NCBI GenBank assembly: GCA_903772945.1
Contig: CAICTM010000270.1
Span: 1-64,000, forward strand
Length of the DNA stretch: 64,000 nucleotides
Origin: Seminavis robusta
Lineage: Eukaryota > Bacillariophyta > Bacillariophyceae > Naviculales > Naviculaceae
Direction of reading: 5' to 3'
Shown piece after piece: positions 20,915 through 31,190 of the stretch. The first letter of the stretch is position 1; every line of letters starts with the position of its first letter. Position numbers and translations under genes: made by a program. Below the pieces are notes generated by a model. It ran no database searches, was not told the DNA's origin, and worked only from the letters and a program-made list of their open reading frames with translations.

Positions 20915-21314
20915 GTACCAGGAACGTCTCCACTTTACTGACTTTTGGCGATTTTACCAGAAAAATCTCAACATGAATTGATCATTAGACTACTCAAATC
21001 GCTCATGATGAATTCATCATCAAGTTTAATACTTTCATCATTAATTCACAATGAATGTTTAAATTCATCACTAATTCAATTATTTTCATCAAAATTCATC
21101 ATATTGCAGCACAAATGCACGCTGTATTTTCAATAAATTTCATCACGGATTCATGATGAATTGATGATGAATTCAAAGTTTCATGATGAATTCATCACCA
21201 ATGTAATTACTTTCATCATTAATTCATGATGATTGGTTTACATGTAATTCATCACCAATTCATCAAGTTTTAGAAAATTCATCATAATTCATCATAGGGG
21301 AGACGTTCCAGGTA
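20915..21314. mobile_element. MITE-like element with TTCATCA internal repeats
   Basis: About 400 bases bounded by imperfect inverted repeats: GTACCAGGAACGTCTCC at 20915-20931 and its complement GGAGACGTTCCAGGTAC at 21298-21314 (one mismatch). The interior is very AT-rich and built from TTCATCA / TGATGAA words in both orientations, giving strong foldback potential. It has no coding capacity. This fits a non-autonomous foldback DNA element. No target-site duplication could be fixed because the flanks themselves are GTACC-rich. Confidence 0.6.
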
Positions 21315-21526
21315 CCAGGTACTGGGTTTCGTGTCTTGGATCTTGGCAGTAAAAGCTGTTATTTGCTGAAGCAAGACTCCAATCGAGTTCGATCCCAAGA
21401 TCCAGTGACTTCCGCTGCGGATTTCGGTTGAAAGAGGGCTGATTGATAAAAGATGCTCCCACGCAAAGGACACAATCCTTTTTGAGGGAGGTAGTGCCGG
21501 TAAACTGGCTTCGCGGTGTGGTGAAG

Positions 21527-22285
21527 ATGGTGAAGATGAGCCAAGAATATCATCCTGTGGCTACCGCAATCCCAGCCATAGATGAACCAGATAACGGCAT
21601 GGTTTCGGTGGCTGCAGCGGAAGCGACAAAGGACACCATTGTGGGGCTGACGGAACAGCAAGAGCATCTTCGAGCGTCCATCCCAAGCTGGCAAGATACT
21701 TTTTTTGAAGGACGCCAAGATATCTGGGGTGTTTTCGATTTTGACTCGAAAGCCCTGATCTCGCGTGATACTAAGGTGAACCTTTTGGCATCGGTGGTCC
21801 TTCTCTGGTTCACCATTTTTGTGCTTGAGAGTTTATGGGGGGCAATCCTGGTCTTCTTTATCTTTTACAACAATCATCGAGCCTGCGTTGGAACCCATTC
21901 CACACGCCATTTGGCTTTGGTGCGTACAGGCATCCTGTTCGTGCACGAGCGCCATCGCACTTGGTATGGAATGGCTGGGAGTTCGCAACAATTGGTTCCG
22001 TGGGGTGATATCCGCGTGATTGCCCCCAAGTATGCCTCTGGAGATGTGATCGTTTGCTTTGCATGTGATACTCACAGTGTCTGTTTAAGAGAATATGACG
22101 CTATCTGTGATGAAACGGCAGGGGTTATCTTGGATATCCGTGGTATCAAGGAGGCTGAGGCATTCGTCAACGTGGTCCAACAAGTCAGTAAGGCAACTGT
22201 GAAGGGCAAGAAGCTCCCACAGAACAGTTCCTTTGGTGGTGATCTTGCTACCGCAACCCCGGTACCGTCGAGCTCAGTGGTGTAA
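21527..22285 (+). CDS. Unknown membrane protein with PH-like C-terminal domain
   Basis: 252 aa from the ATG at 21527; the frame runs further up only through a TTG, and a second ATG at 21536 is also possible. A hydrophilic N-terminus is followed by one long or hairpin hydrophobic stretch (about residues 85-115, LLASVVLLWFTIFVLESLWGAILVFF). Then comes a beta-rich domain with LALVRTGILFVHERH, LVPWGDIRVIAPKY, and a C-terminal helix EAEAFVNVVQQV. That order (Thr-x-x-Gly-Ile, Pro-Trp-x-x-Ile) is like bacterial-type PH domains that follow membrane hairpins. Assignment is tentative. It starts about 210 bases after the MITE-like element, so the promoter may include part of its flank. Confidence 0.68.
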   Translation: MVKMSQEYHPVATAIPAIDEPDNGMVSVAAAEATKDTIVGLTEQQEHLRASIPSWQDTFFEGRQDIWGVFDFDSKALISRDTKVNLLASVVLLWFTIFVLESLWGAILVFFIFYNNHRACVGTHSTRHLALVRTGILFVHERHRTWYGMAGSSQQLVPWGDIRVIAPKYASGDVIVCFACDTHSVCLREYDAICDETAGVILDIRGIKEAEAFVNVVQQVSKATVKGKKLPQNSSFGGDLATATPVPSSSVV

Positions 22286-23147
22286 TGCAAATGTTTCCTG
22301 GGTCCATGAATTCCTGCTTTAGAAGAGCTGAAATCGAGGCGAATATCAACTATAAAATGTAACAGAGGTTTGCACCTCTCGCTGTGGATGTTCGTGCGTT
22401 TCATTTGCAGACTAACTATCCACATGATGTAGACTTATAACGTGCTCTCCTGTTGGTTGGGTACACGGCCACGAATCTAGCTGGCTAGAAGATTGAATGA
22501 ATGATTCGATTCAATCCAATCCAATCCAATCCGGTGAAGATCCTTTGTCGGGTTAGTTAGTTGTGCCGACTCGACTCCACTCCAAGTTATCACGCGGTGC
22601 CATGCTCGATGCGTCTGTCAGCCCAGAACTGTTTCAAGATAGCTTCAAGAATTCGCCTGTTCATATCTACTTCTGCTGTCCGACTACCAGGTACACTGAT
22701 CGGACTGTCTTGAACTTTGCCTCGTATTCTTTGTTTGGCTTTCCTTTACGCTCTTGCGACAACTCGAGCTTCGCGATCTCTTTCGTTGAAGCACAGGACC
22801 AACACAACAACCTGGCCCATGTACTACCTGGTACCTAAATGTGTTATTCTCGAGTGTGGTGTTCAGGCTTTGCCACATGTACTTGCTTCGCTGGTACCGG
22901 TGCCAATGGCCTGCGACCTGCGACAAAGAAGCTTGCCCACGCCGTGGAATCGAGTCATCCGGGAACGTGGATACTTTTTTGGGGTGTGTCAGGTTTCTGA
23001 CTCAGCCATGTTCGTTCGCTTCTTGCTCCACGAACCTGCAATAAACAGGAAAAGGGCAGGGGCTGCTTGTGTTTGAAAGCCTGACCTGTTTGACGGTGGC
23101 ACGGCAACCAAAATGAAGGCCCACGCAGCAATGATGTGCCGAATAAG
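22286..23147. other. gene-free stretch
   Basis: About 860 bases. An AATCCAATCC repeat lies at 22513-22533, and GTACC-rich words at 22690 and 22826-22910. No gene recognised. Confidence 0.45.
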
Positions 23148-23532
23148 ATGATGCATTCTTACGGGAGCTGTGGAAAGCTCGGACTCAGAAGTGTGGAAAC
23201 TGAAATGACATCTCCATCAAAGTCACAAAAGCAGAAAAGTATGGAAGCGTTCACAAAACCAACACAAAGGGCTTCGGCATCCAGTAGGCGACACCGATCC
23301 CATCAAACAGCCACATCAATTTTCGTTCATCTGATATTCTTCCTTCTGGCAGCAATTATCATGCCAGTTCCACTGCGAGATTCCACTGCCAATGCTCTCC
23401 GAGTACTTTCTTCTCCCTCGGTGCACCGTCACCATAACCGCGGCCAAGTTCCGCTGAGACGGCCGTCGCTGTTGCAGCAATCGGCACATTTGGAACCACA
23501 TGCGGATGAAAAGACGTTTCAGCAATCATCTC

Positions 23533-23563
<31 letters not shown>

Positions 23564-25067
23564 TTTAGTGTTGGTCGGAGGCGGTCATGCCCATGCTCAA
23601 GTCATCAAGGCATTGAATTGGGCCAGTCGTCCTTCGGACTTGAAAGTCACTCTGATTGACCAGCAATCGGCTGCGTCGTACAGCGGCATGGTCCCAGGAT
23701 GTATATACCAACGGTACACACCGGACGAAACACTCTTGCATTTGCAACCGTTGGCAGAATGGGCTGGTATTGACTTTGTCCATGCCAAGGTGGTGGACAT
23801 TGACTTGGAACAAAAACTTGTCCGCGTGGCGACATCCCCCACCACCAGTGGAGACGCCAATCGTCATCAGACCATCCCCTTTGATTGCATCAGCATTGAC
23901 ATTGGCAGTACTTCACGGGGACTCGATGACACTCCTGGTGCACGAGAATTCACCATCCCCACTCGACCCATTTCCAAGCTGGTCGAGCGCATTGACCGGT
24001 CCATCGAGGAAGTGATCAGAGATGATGAAGCACAACAACCAGAAGCAGAAGCAGATCCTCGAGTGGTTGTCATTGGGGGCGGTGCCGCTGGTGTGGAGCT
24101 GTCCATGGCCTTGAATGGCCGCTTTCGGTCTCAATTACCCAACAAGAATACGCAAGTGACATTGCTGGATGCGGGGACGGAGCTCCTGCCAGGGGAATCC
24201 CAACGCGGCCGTGAAAAACTACAACAAATCATGCGAGAACAAGGAATTCAAGTTATTCATCAATCACAAGTACAGGAGTTATCCGAGAATCGCATCTTTG
24301 CATCTATAGATGGCAAACCAACCATCATTCCCTACAGTCACTGTGTTTGGGCCACAGGGGCAGGAGCCCATCCCTTGGCATACCGACTCCAGCAAAAGGG
24401 ACTGGATGCCACCAAGCATGGATGGATTCGGGTGAATCAACATCTGCAAAGCACATCGCACCCCTTTGTCTTTGCCGCGGGGGACTGTTGTAGTATTGAC
24501 AATCTACCCACACCCAAAGCCGGAGTCTTTGCTGTCCGAGCGGGACCTGTGCTGATTGAAAACTTGACAGCCTATCTGCAACAGCTTCGCCGCCGTCGTG
24601 CAAACAGTGGCGTCATGTCTCCTACGGATGCAGAGATTGAGAAAGTCACGTTGAAGAAGTATGTGCCTCAATCAGACTTCTTGAAGCTTCTTGTGTGCGG
24701 CGACGGTAGGGCTCTGGGACTGCGGTTTGGACAGGCTTTTCATGGCAAGTGGGTCATGGAACTCAAGGACAAGATTGACACCAACTTTATGGACCTGTTT
24801 CGACGAGAGCACTTAACCGAGTTGAAAGCAGGAGAAGAATACGACACTTCGCAGTACGACTCCAAAATGGCGGCCAAGACAACATTGGATCCAAAAGAAG
24901 GAGCGGAACTCTTGTCACGTACCGACGATGATGTCGACTACCAGGAGGCATGGTCTGTAATTCGAACCATGGCGGACAGTGAAGACTATCGAGAGCAAGT
25001 CTTATCTTTCATGGGGGGCACACAAACACAAGAGGAAAGCGAACCAACTTCAGCTGTAGCTGCATAA
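23148..25067 (+). CDS. Pyridine nucleotide-disulphide oxidoreductase, SelD-associated/NDH-2-like
   Basis: 639 aa from the first ATG at 23148 (the frame also opens upstream with GTG). Residues 57-83 form a hydrophobic signal (SIFVHLIFFLLAAIIM) after a basic start, so the protein enters the secretory route or a plastid; ANA|LRV is a possible but weak plastid cleavage site. A poly-Gln run (CAA repeats, 23530-23561) precedes the first FAD-binding loop VLVGGGHAHAQV. A second dinucleotide loop VVVIGGGAAGVELSMAL follows near residue 305. FVFAAGDC near 440 is the terminal FAD motif. The GGGHAH signature is that of the family fused to or accompanying selenide water dikinase (TIGR03169), related to type II NADH dehydrogenases. 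No SelD domain follows. Electron acceptor unknown. Confidence 0.85.
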
Positions 25068-25746
25068 CATATTAGAATAAAGAGTAGAATTAATAGAAAC
25101 TTTGCTAGCCAGTATTACAACAATCCCATGGCACATGTAGCGGTTGCCATCATCACGTTCCTACACATGTACCGTATGGTTACTCTGACGCTTCCACTGC
25201 CACATCACAATCCCACCCGCGAGGATCTTTTTGGAGAGATCCCATGGACATTCCTTTGCGTTCCACCAGATGGAACTGGCACCAGGCAAAGACTTGTCTC
25301 CTTGCCCAGCCAGCCGCACGAATCGAATCAGTGGGCACAGAGTAGCCCACCGTATATTGCATTACTGATGATATTGGTCCTGCTTTGATGAAGCATCTTT
25401 TTGACTTGGACAGTCCTGCAATTTTCGGGGCTGCCTGAGGTTGACCAAATCTCGTCTTCTAAATCTGGTGTGGCATTCTCATTGCCATCTTGATAGGCTT
25501 GATCCATGCTTTCCTCAACCTGATCGACAGTGGAGGTTTGACCACCAATGACGACGAATGTGGGGAAGGGGCGAGGGACGTCAAATGACGCTCATTTGCT
25601 CAGTATCCTTGCCGTAACAGCAGCTTTGACGCCGCTGCTCGTCGTCGACCATTGCGACCAACCAAAATCCAAATCATTCCATCCTTGCCTTCATTGTTGT
25701 TTGTTTCGTGTTGCTCCTATATTATCTATAGTTAGCCAGTATCACC
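25068..25746. other. gene-free stretch
   Basis: About 680 bases between two plus-strand genes. No ORF with family resemblance and no repeat of note. Confidence 0.45.
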
Positions 25747-26703
25747 ATGACGACTCTGCTGCTGGATTCCGACATTCGCGATTGGGTGGTGTTGCCACTG
25801 TTTGTGATTATGATCGCAGCTGGTCTGCTGCGCCAAAATGTCGGAGTGCTTTTGAAGGCGGATCCTCAAAAGTCTAATTTCATCCAACAACGAGCCCAGG
25901 GGACTGCCCGTCATGCTTCCAAGCTCAAGTCAGGTGCCTCTCACTACATCTCTACCTGGCAGTGGCAAATTCGCCGCATGCATTATGCCAAATTGTTGCA
26001 AGATACGGCAGAGTGGTGTGAAAGTGATGAAGCAGAGGCGGCTGGGAAACCCAAGAAAATGGTCAAGAAGGAAGATGGTACATTGGTCGAGGCAGATGAC
26101 TCGGGTGCGGCCGACGATGATCCCATGAGCAACATGATGAATCCTCTATCCATGATGAAGGGAAATATGGCGTTTATGGTTCAAAATATGGTCATGATGC
26201 AAGGCATCCAGCATTTCTTTTCGGGGTTTATCCTGCTCAAGGTTCCATTCCCATTGACATTTGGATTCAAACAAATGTTCCAACGAGGTTTGTTCGAATT
26301 GCCAACACTGGATACATCCTATGTTTCATCTGTATCGTGGTACTTTCTAGTCATGTTTGGCTTGCGAAGTTTCTTCAAATTGGCCATTGGGGATCCATCC
26401 CAGGAACAGAAAGAACAGCAAATCGTAATGACACAACTGGGCTTTTCTCCTGCCAATCCTGCAGCTACTGGCAGTGGCGGAGATGCCAATGCAAAGATGC
26501 TACGCGGAGAAGCCGAAAATATTGAAATGTTCTTGCAGACAACCCACAAGAGCAAGTTGGATGGGGTGGAAAAACGATTGCTGGGAAGCCGGTATCCCAA
26601 GAAAGCGGTTGCATACGGAAGTGCAGCCTCGGCAGCCAATGATTTCCTGTTGGGGGCAGCCGGAGTCAGTCGAGGCGGTGGCAAAAAGAAAAAGGCTCAG
26701 TAG
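25747..26703 (+). CDS. EMC3: ER membrane protein complex subunit 3 (EMC3)
   Basis: A 318-aa single-exon protein, ATG in ACCATGACG context. EMC3 is the YidC/Oxa1-superfamily insertase core of the EMC, which inserts tail-anchored and moderately hydrophobic helices into the ER. Seen: TM1 near residues 12-31 (WVVLPLFVIMIAAGLLR), the cytosolic coiled region with QRAQGTARHASKLK, a Met-rich stretch (PMSNMMNPLSMMKGNM), TM2 (QGIQHFFSGFILLKVPFPLTFGFKQMFQRG) and TM3 (VSWYFLVMFGLRSFF), and a Lys-rich C-terminus. Order, length and motifs match the EMC3/TMCO1 family. The PFPLTFGFKQMFQRG element is especially conserved. Confidence 0.95.
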   Translation: MTTLLLDSDIRDWVVLPLFVIMIAAGLLRQNVGVLLKADPQKSNFIQQRAQGTARHASKLKSGASHYISTWQWQIRRMHYAKLLQDTAEWCESDEAEAAGKPKKMVKKEDGTLVEADDSGAADDDPMSNMMNPLSMMKGNMAFMVQNMVMMQGIQHFFSGFILLKVPFPLTFGFKQMFQRGLFELPTLDTSYVSSVSWYFLVMFGLRSFFKLAIGDPSQEQKEQQIVMTQLGFSPANPAATGSGGDANAKMLRGEAENIEMFLQTTHKSKLDGVEKRLLGSRYPKKAVAYGSAASAANDFLLGAAGVSRGGGKKKKAQ

Positions 26704-26879
26704 TATGATATCTCTAGCTAGCCTACTAGAATCTATAGCCGGCTGTAAGAAATGAAATGTATAGACGGGTACCGGTAATACGAGATTAAGATGCATGGTT
26801 TCGATCTACCTACCGGTAGCTAGAGCGTTTGTTGGAGACATCCTCGATTGTTTTAGTGGAGGGATCCTGAACGAGGTCT
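26704..26879. other. convergent intergenic spacer
   Basis: 176 bases holding both 3' ends. Contains CTAGCTAGCCTACTAG and GGTACCGGTA palindromic words (26710-26820). Confidence 0.45.
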
Positions 26880-29000
26880 TTACCACTGCGTATCCTTAAC
26901 AGCAACGCCAGCGGCAGCTCCCAGGGAATGCTGTAACGGTGGCACTACATGGAAGTTGGTTTGAAGCTCTCCAGGCCCAAAGGTACGTTCCAGTTCTTGC
27001 AATGTAGTGCTGCTGGAACTGGAGGACGGCGACACGAACAAGTCTCGTGTCGCTGCAACACGTTGTCGCGTCTGTGTGGGAGTTTCTCGATCCGCCACCC
27101 GTACTTGTCCACCGCCGTTCAAACATCCCGAGGGACATGCCATGGCCTCGACAAAATCAAACGGATAGCCGTCACTCTTCTTGGCGAATGGCTCGAGGAC
27201 TCGTTGGAGGGTTTGCAGTCCGTACGCAATGGCAAAACGAAGGACCGGAACGGCTCCAGGAGCTTCCTCGCAAGAATATCCGTCGTCGTGTCGATAGAGA
27301 CTCGCTTGATAATAGTCACGATTCCTGGCGGCTGCTCGTCGTACGCGAGCACTGACCACCTTGCCACTTGTATTCGTGGCTGTGGGTACTGGTTTCCATA
27401 CAATTTCGGTATCGGATAGATCCGTCTGGAATAAGCGCCACGCGGCATAGCGGAACACAAACTCTGCCAGGCCACCAGACCCCATGGTGAAGAAGGATGC
27501 ATTCTCTGGAGACGTGCTGTTGCTGTTGTGCCCATTATTATTTGTCACCACACCACCCGAATCATCAATGTCCATCTGAGCATTATTATTGCCCGTGGTG
27601 TCGTCGTCGTCGTCGTGATTCTGATCAATCTCCATGTCACTTGTTGTCATGATGGAATGTGGAGAAGCTGCAGCCACATCTTCCTGAGCAGCGAGAAGTG
27701 TCCCTTGGCGTTGGATGGGTTCTGGCAATGCGAGGGTGTTGTTGTTGAGCTGCAATGCATGCATGGGTGCAGGTTCTAACGTTTCCAGATAGCTCTTGAC
27801 AAGTGTACGCAATTCTTCCTGGGTGTATTCCTCGACGGGTTTCATGATAGCGTTGTTCGAGGACGCCTTGTCGTATGCGAATTCGGCCAACATTTGGAAC
27901 CATTCCTGCGTTGTCAGGACCAAATCCACATCTTGTTGGTCCTCACTTGTTCCTAACAGTGTGGGCCTTGCAAAATCCTTGCGAGATGCTTCGAGCTTTT
28001 TGTCGTGACAGGGCATGAACGCCAGGTGGAATAGTTCCTGTTGTTGTTGTTGTTGTTTTCTCCACCAAGCCCCCGCCAGACTCATGGGTGACTTGGAATG
28101 AGCCAAATGCCGCACGGCCCCATGAGTCGATTTTTCCACCAGACATACCAATGCCGGACACGACGATGTCAAGAGTGGCAAAGAGGGAGGTGAAGCAGGT
28201 GTATTATTGGGAATGACATGTGTGCTTCCATCGGGTAGCATGAATTTAGTTTCCTGGTAATTCACAGCGATTGAAGGGGTATTTTGCAGTTCCAATTGAT
28301 GCCTAAAATTTCCTGCCTGTGGTTGTGCCTGTGTTTGTTGTTGTTGTTGCTGTATTTGTGCTTGCTGATGGGCACGACAAAATTCTTCTCCCGCTTGCAA
28401 GAGCGACCACTGCAAGGGCAGATTACCATCCAGCACGGCTGCAACTTGCAGAATTTCTCGTAAGCAAGTGACCAATTGTAGCTTGATTCGAATCGCATCG
28501 TGTGGTGGAACTTGCAAATGCCGCAACAAATCGGCCCAAACGGCGGGAGATACCGTGGCCACTACCAACTTTTGGCTATTGTTTTCGTGCATGGCCTTTT
28601 TCAATGCCGTCAAGGAATGCTGTTGTTCCAACAAGACCGTTTCGGCCGTGGTGACACATCCCGAACAGGCCAAACAATCTGCCATGGAAGCCTTGATGGG
28701 ATCTTTTTTATTCTTCAACATTTCAGTTGTTGGAATCACCGGGCCTCCTTGCTCTTCCCCACTATTAACAGTAGTAGGACTGATGCGAGTTCTTCGTTTG
28801 CGTTGACGCGGAATGACTTGATTATTGGTTTCGGTGGTCGGATGAATGACATTATTGTTTTTATTATTATTAGTAGTAGCAGGGGTATCCTGATTATTGG
28901 TGTCTTCACTGTTGCTGTTGTAGAGCGGGTTCACACATGCTTGGGATGGGGCCAGATAATCGTCCACATTGCTAAGGAACACTGCAGAGGAGTTGTTCAT
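26880..29000 (-). CDS. Cytosolic Fe-S assembly factor CIAO3/NARFL (Nar1)
   Basis: 706 aa from the ATG at 29000. That start gives MNNSSAVFLSNVDDYLAPSQAC, matching the family N-terminus. The open frame extends a further 64 codons via GTG but those look like leader. The protein links the early scaffold to the CIA targeting complex. Fe-S ligands: Cys22 with Cys109, Cys112 and Cys115 (DCLACSGC) for the first cluster; SSCPALVC, MPCHDKKLEASR and ACPSGCLNGGG supply the second, iron-hydrogenase-like site. It is about 230 residues longer than human CIAO3 because of Asn/Gln/Thr-rich insertions (28-100, around 190-215 and 450-490). The protein ends in Trp, as Nar1 proteins do, which is part of the C-terminal signal read by the CIA targeting complex. 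Confidence 0.94.
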   Translation of the reverse strand: MNNSSAVFLSNVDDYLAPSQACVNPLYNSNSEDTNNQDTPATTNNNKNNNVIHPTTETNNQVIPRQRKRRTRISPTTVNSGEEQGGPVIPTTEMLKNKKDPIKASMADCLACSGCVTTAETVLLEQQHSLTALKKAMHENNSQKLVVATVSPAVWADLLRHLQVPPHDAIRIKLQLVTCLREILQVAAVLDGNLPLQWSLLQAGEEFCRAHQQAQIQQQQQQTQAQPQAGNFRHQLELQNTPSIAVNYQETKFMLPDGSTHVIPNNTPASPPSLPLLTSSCPALVCLVEKSTHGAVRHLAHSKSPMSLAGAWWRKQQQQQQELFHLAFMPCHDKKLEASRKDFARPTLLGTSEDQQDVDLVLTTQEWFQMLAEFAYDKASSNNAIMKPVEEYTQEELRTLVKSYLETLEPAPMHALQLNNNTLALPEPIQRQGTLLAAQEDVAAASPHSIMTTSDMEIDQNHDDDDDTTGNNNAQMDIDDSGGVVTNNNGHNSNSTSPENASFFTMGSGGLAEFVFRYAAWRLFQTDLSDTEIVWKPVPTATNTSGKVVSARVRRAAARNRDYYQASLYRHDDGYSCEEAPGAVPVLRFAIAYGLQTLQRVLEPFAKKSDGYPFDFVEAMACPSGCLNGGGQVRVADRETPTQTRQRVAATRDLFVSPSSSSSSTTLQELERTFGPGELQTNFHVVPPLQHSLGAAAGVAVKDTQW

Positions 29001-29638
29001 GGTTTTTGATTTTGGTTTGGATTTGGATAATTGTAATTGCAAGAGTAGAAAATTAATGAGAAAGGGATGGCATTGGTTTTGAAATGTTGGAGGTTCCACT
29101 GGACCAAGATCGATGGGATCACGGATGGGAACTCCGATTGAATGGACACGAACCCCAAACAAAGCCTCAACCCTATTAATACCCATATTCACGGAACATA
29201 GTGGTTAAGTACCATAAAATGTCTTTTATTTAATGTTAGAAGACACATGACTCAGCGTTAATAAATAGGTCATGCTAAGCGTGAAATGGGGGTACCAATT
29301 GCCTTAATTGAAGCGGAACGGTGGCATCCGAAGGTGCAAAATTGACATTTTCAAACCATTCTTTTTCGATCAACGAACTGAACACAACCGGTACAACCAC
29401 GCAATACGCATTATCGCTACTCGGAGTGCATACTACGACCATCGCATCCCATCATTGCAACTGTCCGAGCATCCGAGCGGCTTTATCTCAAAGGAAGCTG
29501 TTACACATGCATATTTCTGGCGCCACGACCTTCACCCTTCACTCAAAGGAAGCTAGCTAGACTACCCAACGCTCATTTTTCTTCCTTCATTAGCAAGCAG
29601 CGATCAGCTTTCAGCCATTACACTACTACTAGTACACC
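29001..29638. other. divergent promoter region
   Basis: About 640 bases between CIAO3 and a small plus-strand gene. A TAGCTAGCTAGACTA word lies at 29552-29564. Nothing else recognised. Confidence 0.45.
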
Positions 29639-30172
29639 ATGACAAACCTGCCGCTCCATTTCTATCTGCGCGACTTGATTGGCAGTTGTCCCGAGCTTCC
29701 GCAAGTGGTGGCCGATAACCCCCGCTGCGGTGCCTGTGATCAGGATCAGCACTACCCTCCCGCACATAATAACAACAACAACATGTCGTTGGATTGCTCC
29801 ACACACTCCACGAGTAGTCAACATTCGTCGCGTTGGGATAGCATGCCCAAGGCCATTATGGACAACCGCATGAGGTATCCGTCGCGTGATCCTGTCGCTG
29901 CCGTTCACAAGAATGACCCTCGTTTGACACTGAAGCAACCCAAACGCACTGGGTCATTCGAAACCAACTTTGCACTCAAGGATGGACTCTTGCCGCCGCG
30001 TAACAGAGGAAGGTCGTCAGCGTCAACAGCATCATCATCATCATTACAGAGTAGCGGCAGTCATCATCGAAACACCATCATCCTACCGACACAGCCTCGC
30101 TCTGGTGTTCATGAAATTCTGGATCAGGCCATGGATGAATTGCAATTGAACAACAGTCCACAACACGTTTGA
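29639..30172 (+). CDS. Small unknown protein
   Basis: 177 aa, ATG in ACCATGACA context. No family recognised. N-terminal residues 1-35 look partly structured (LPLHFYLRDLIGSCPELPQVV, with Cys17, Cys30 and Cys33), followed by an Asn run, a basic middle (RYPSRDPVAAVHKNDPRLTLKQPKR) and Ser-rich disorder. A short predicted helix (HEILDQAMDELQL) closes the protein. The clean start context and codon use like its neighbours make it likely real, though small. Confidence 0.55.
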   Translation: MTNLPLHFYLRDLIGSCPELPQVVADNPRCGACDQDQHYPPAHNNNNNMSLDCSTHSTSSQHSSRWDSMPKAIMDNRMRYPSRDPVAAVHKNDPRLTLKQPKRTGSFETNFALKDGLLPPRNRGRSSASTASSSSLQSSGSHHRNTIILPTQPRSGVHEILDQAMDELQLNNSPQHV

Positions 30173-31190
30173 TGAGAGGCTACCGTGCTGTACTGTGTTC
30201 CAACAGAGAGACTGTTCTTCGGGAGAGAGTCTCACACGGTTGTATACTACAGATCATGCTTGATTTTGATGATGCACCTACTTCTGTATATCATACCACT
30301 GTTTTGTCGCTCAAGGGCCGTCTGGGGTTGCGTCCATCACGAGAGACATCCATGGACGGTACTACTGTACTGCACTGTATCTCAAGAGGTACCAAGAAGA
30401 TGCGTACCGAAAAGTGGTGTGTTGTCCGGCCATAGCCTTGGCTCATTTGGCAGAAAATGTTGCCAAAGATTGCAGCATGTAATGAGAGCCAAGCAAGTCC
30501 AGAACATACCGTAGTACGAAAGGATAAACTAATCACACATAACGACCTGGCAACCTTGTCTAGCTAGCTACGGTAGTAGTTATTATTTGTTTGTTTCTTT
30601 GGTTGGTCAATGGCGTGCTGGCTGCTTTGTAGAAGTTGGTGGTACGAGACCCCAGACACAAACAGAGAACGACGAAAGCCTTGCTTTGGGTGTTGAAATC
30701 TTGATACCCCTGCTTGGCCTTCTACCGGTAGCCTTAGATGGGTTGTGGAGTCCCCCAATCCTGAAAGGAGAAACTACATGTACTGCCCGCGAACCATTCT
30801 GGAGAAGGGAATGGTGTCAACGAGGCATCGTCTTCGGACCGTGGCTGGGGCCATGCCCAGGCCTTGCACGTATCCAATGAGGCAGGTCCGTCGCTGCGTT
30901 GCTCAGAGGGGATGTGATCAATGCCACTTGAAGCACCAGACATGATCAGACGACGAGTAGCTGACTATGCATAAGAATGTAGCGAAGTATATCGAATGAT
31001 TCAATCCATCCATGCTGCCAGGTACCAACTATTCAACAAACCACCAGCAACAGAGAGCATCAAACTACTAGTTGTTAGTTAGAGTAAGCAATACACGTCT
31101 TCAAACAATTAGCCGACTTGCAAGATCTCACAAACTGACACTCCTATCCTTCCCCCCGCAAAGCCAAAGTAATATGACCAGAGCCAGTGA
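30173..31190. other. gene-free stretch
   Basis: About 1 kb. GTAC-rich and CTAGCTAGCTACGGTAG words at 30558-30575 and 30725. No ORF I would defend. Confidence 0.45.

Noticed and set aside
21360-21440. tRNA-like GAGTTCGATCCC segment
   Set aside because: No acceptor or anticodon stem can be paired around it.
28998-29192. 64-codon in-frame extension upstream of CIAO3
   Set aside because: Begins with GTG and has no similarity; the ATG at 29000 gives the conserved family N-terminus.
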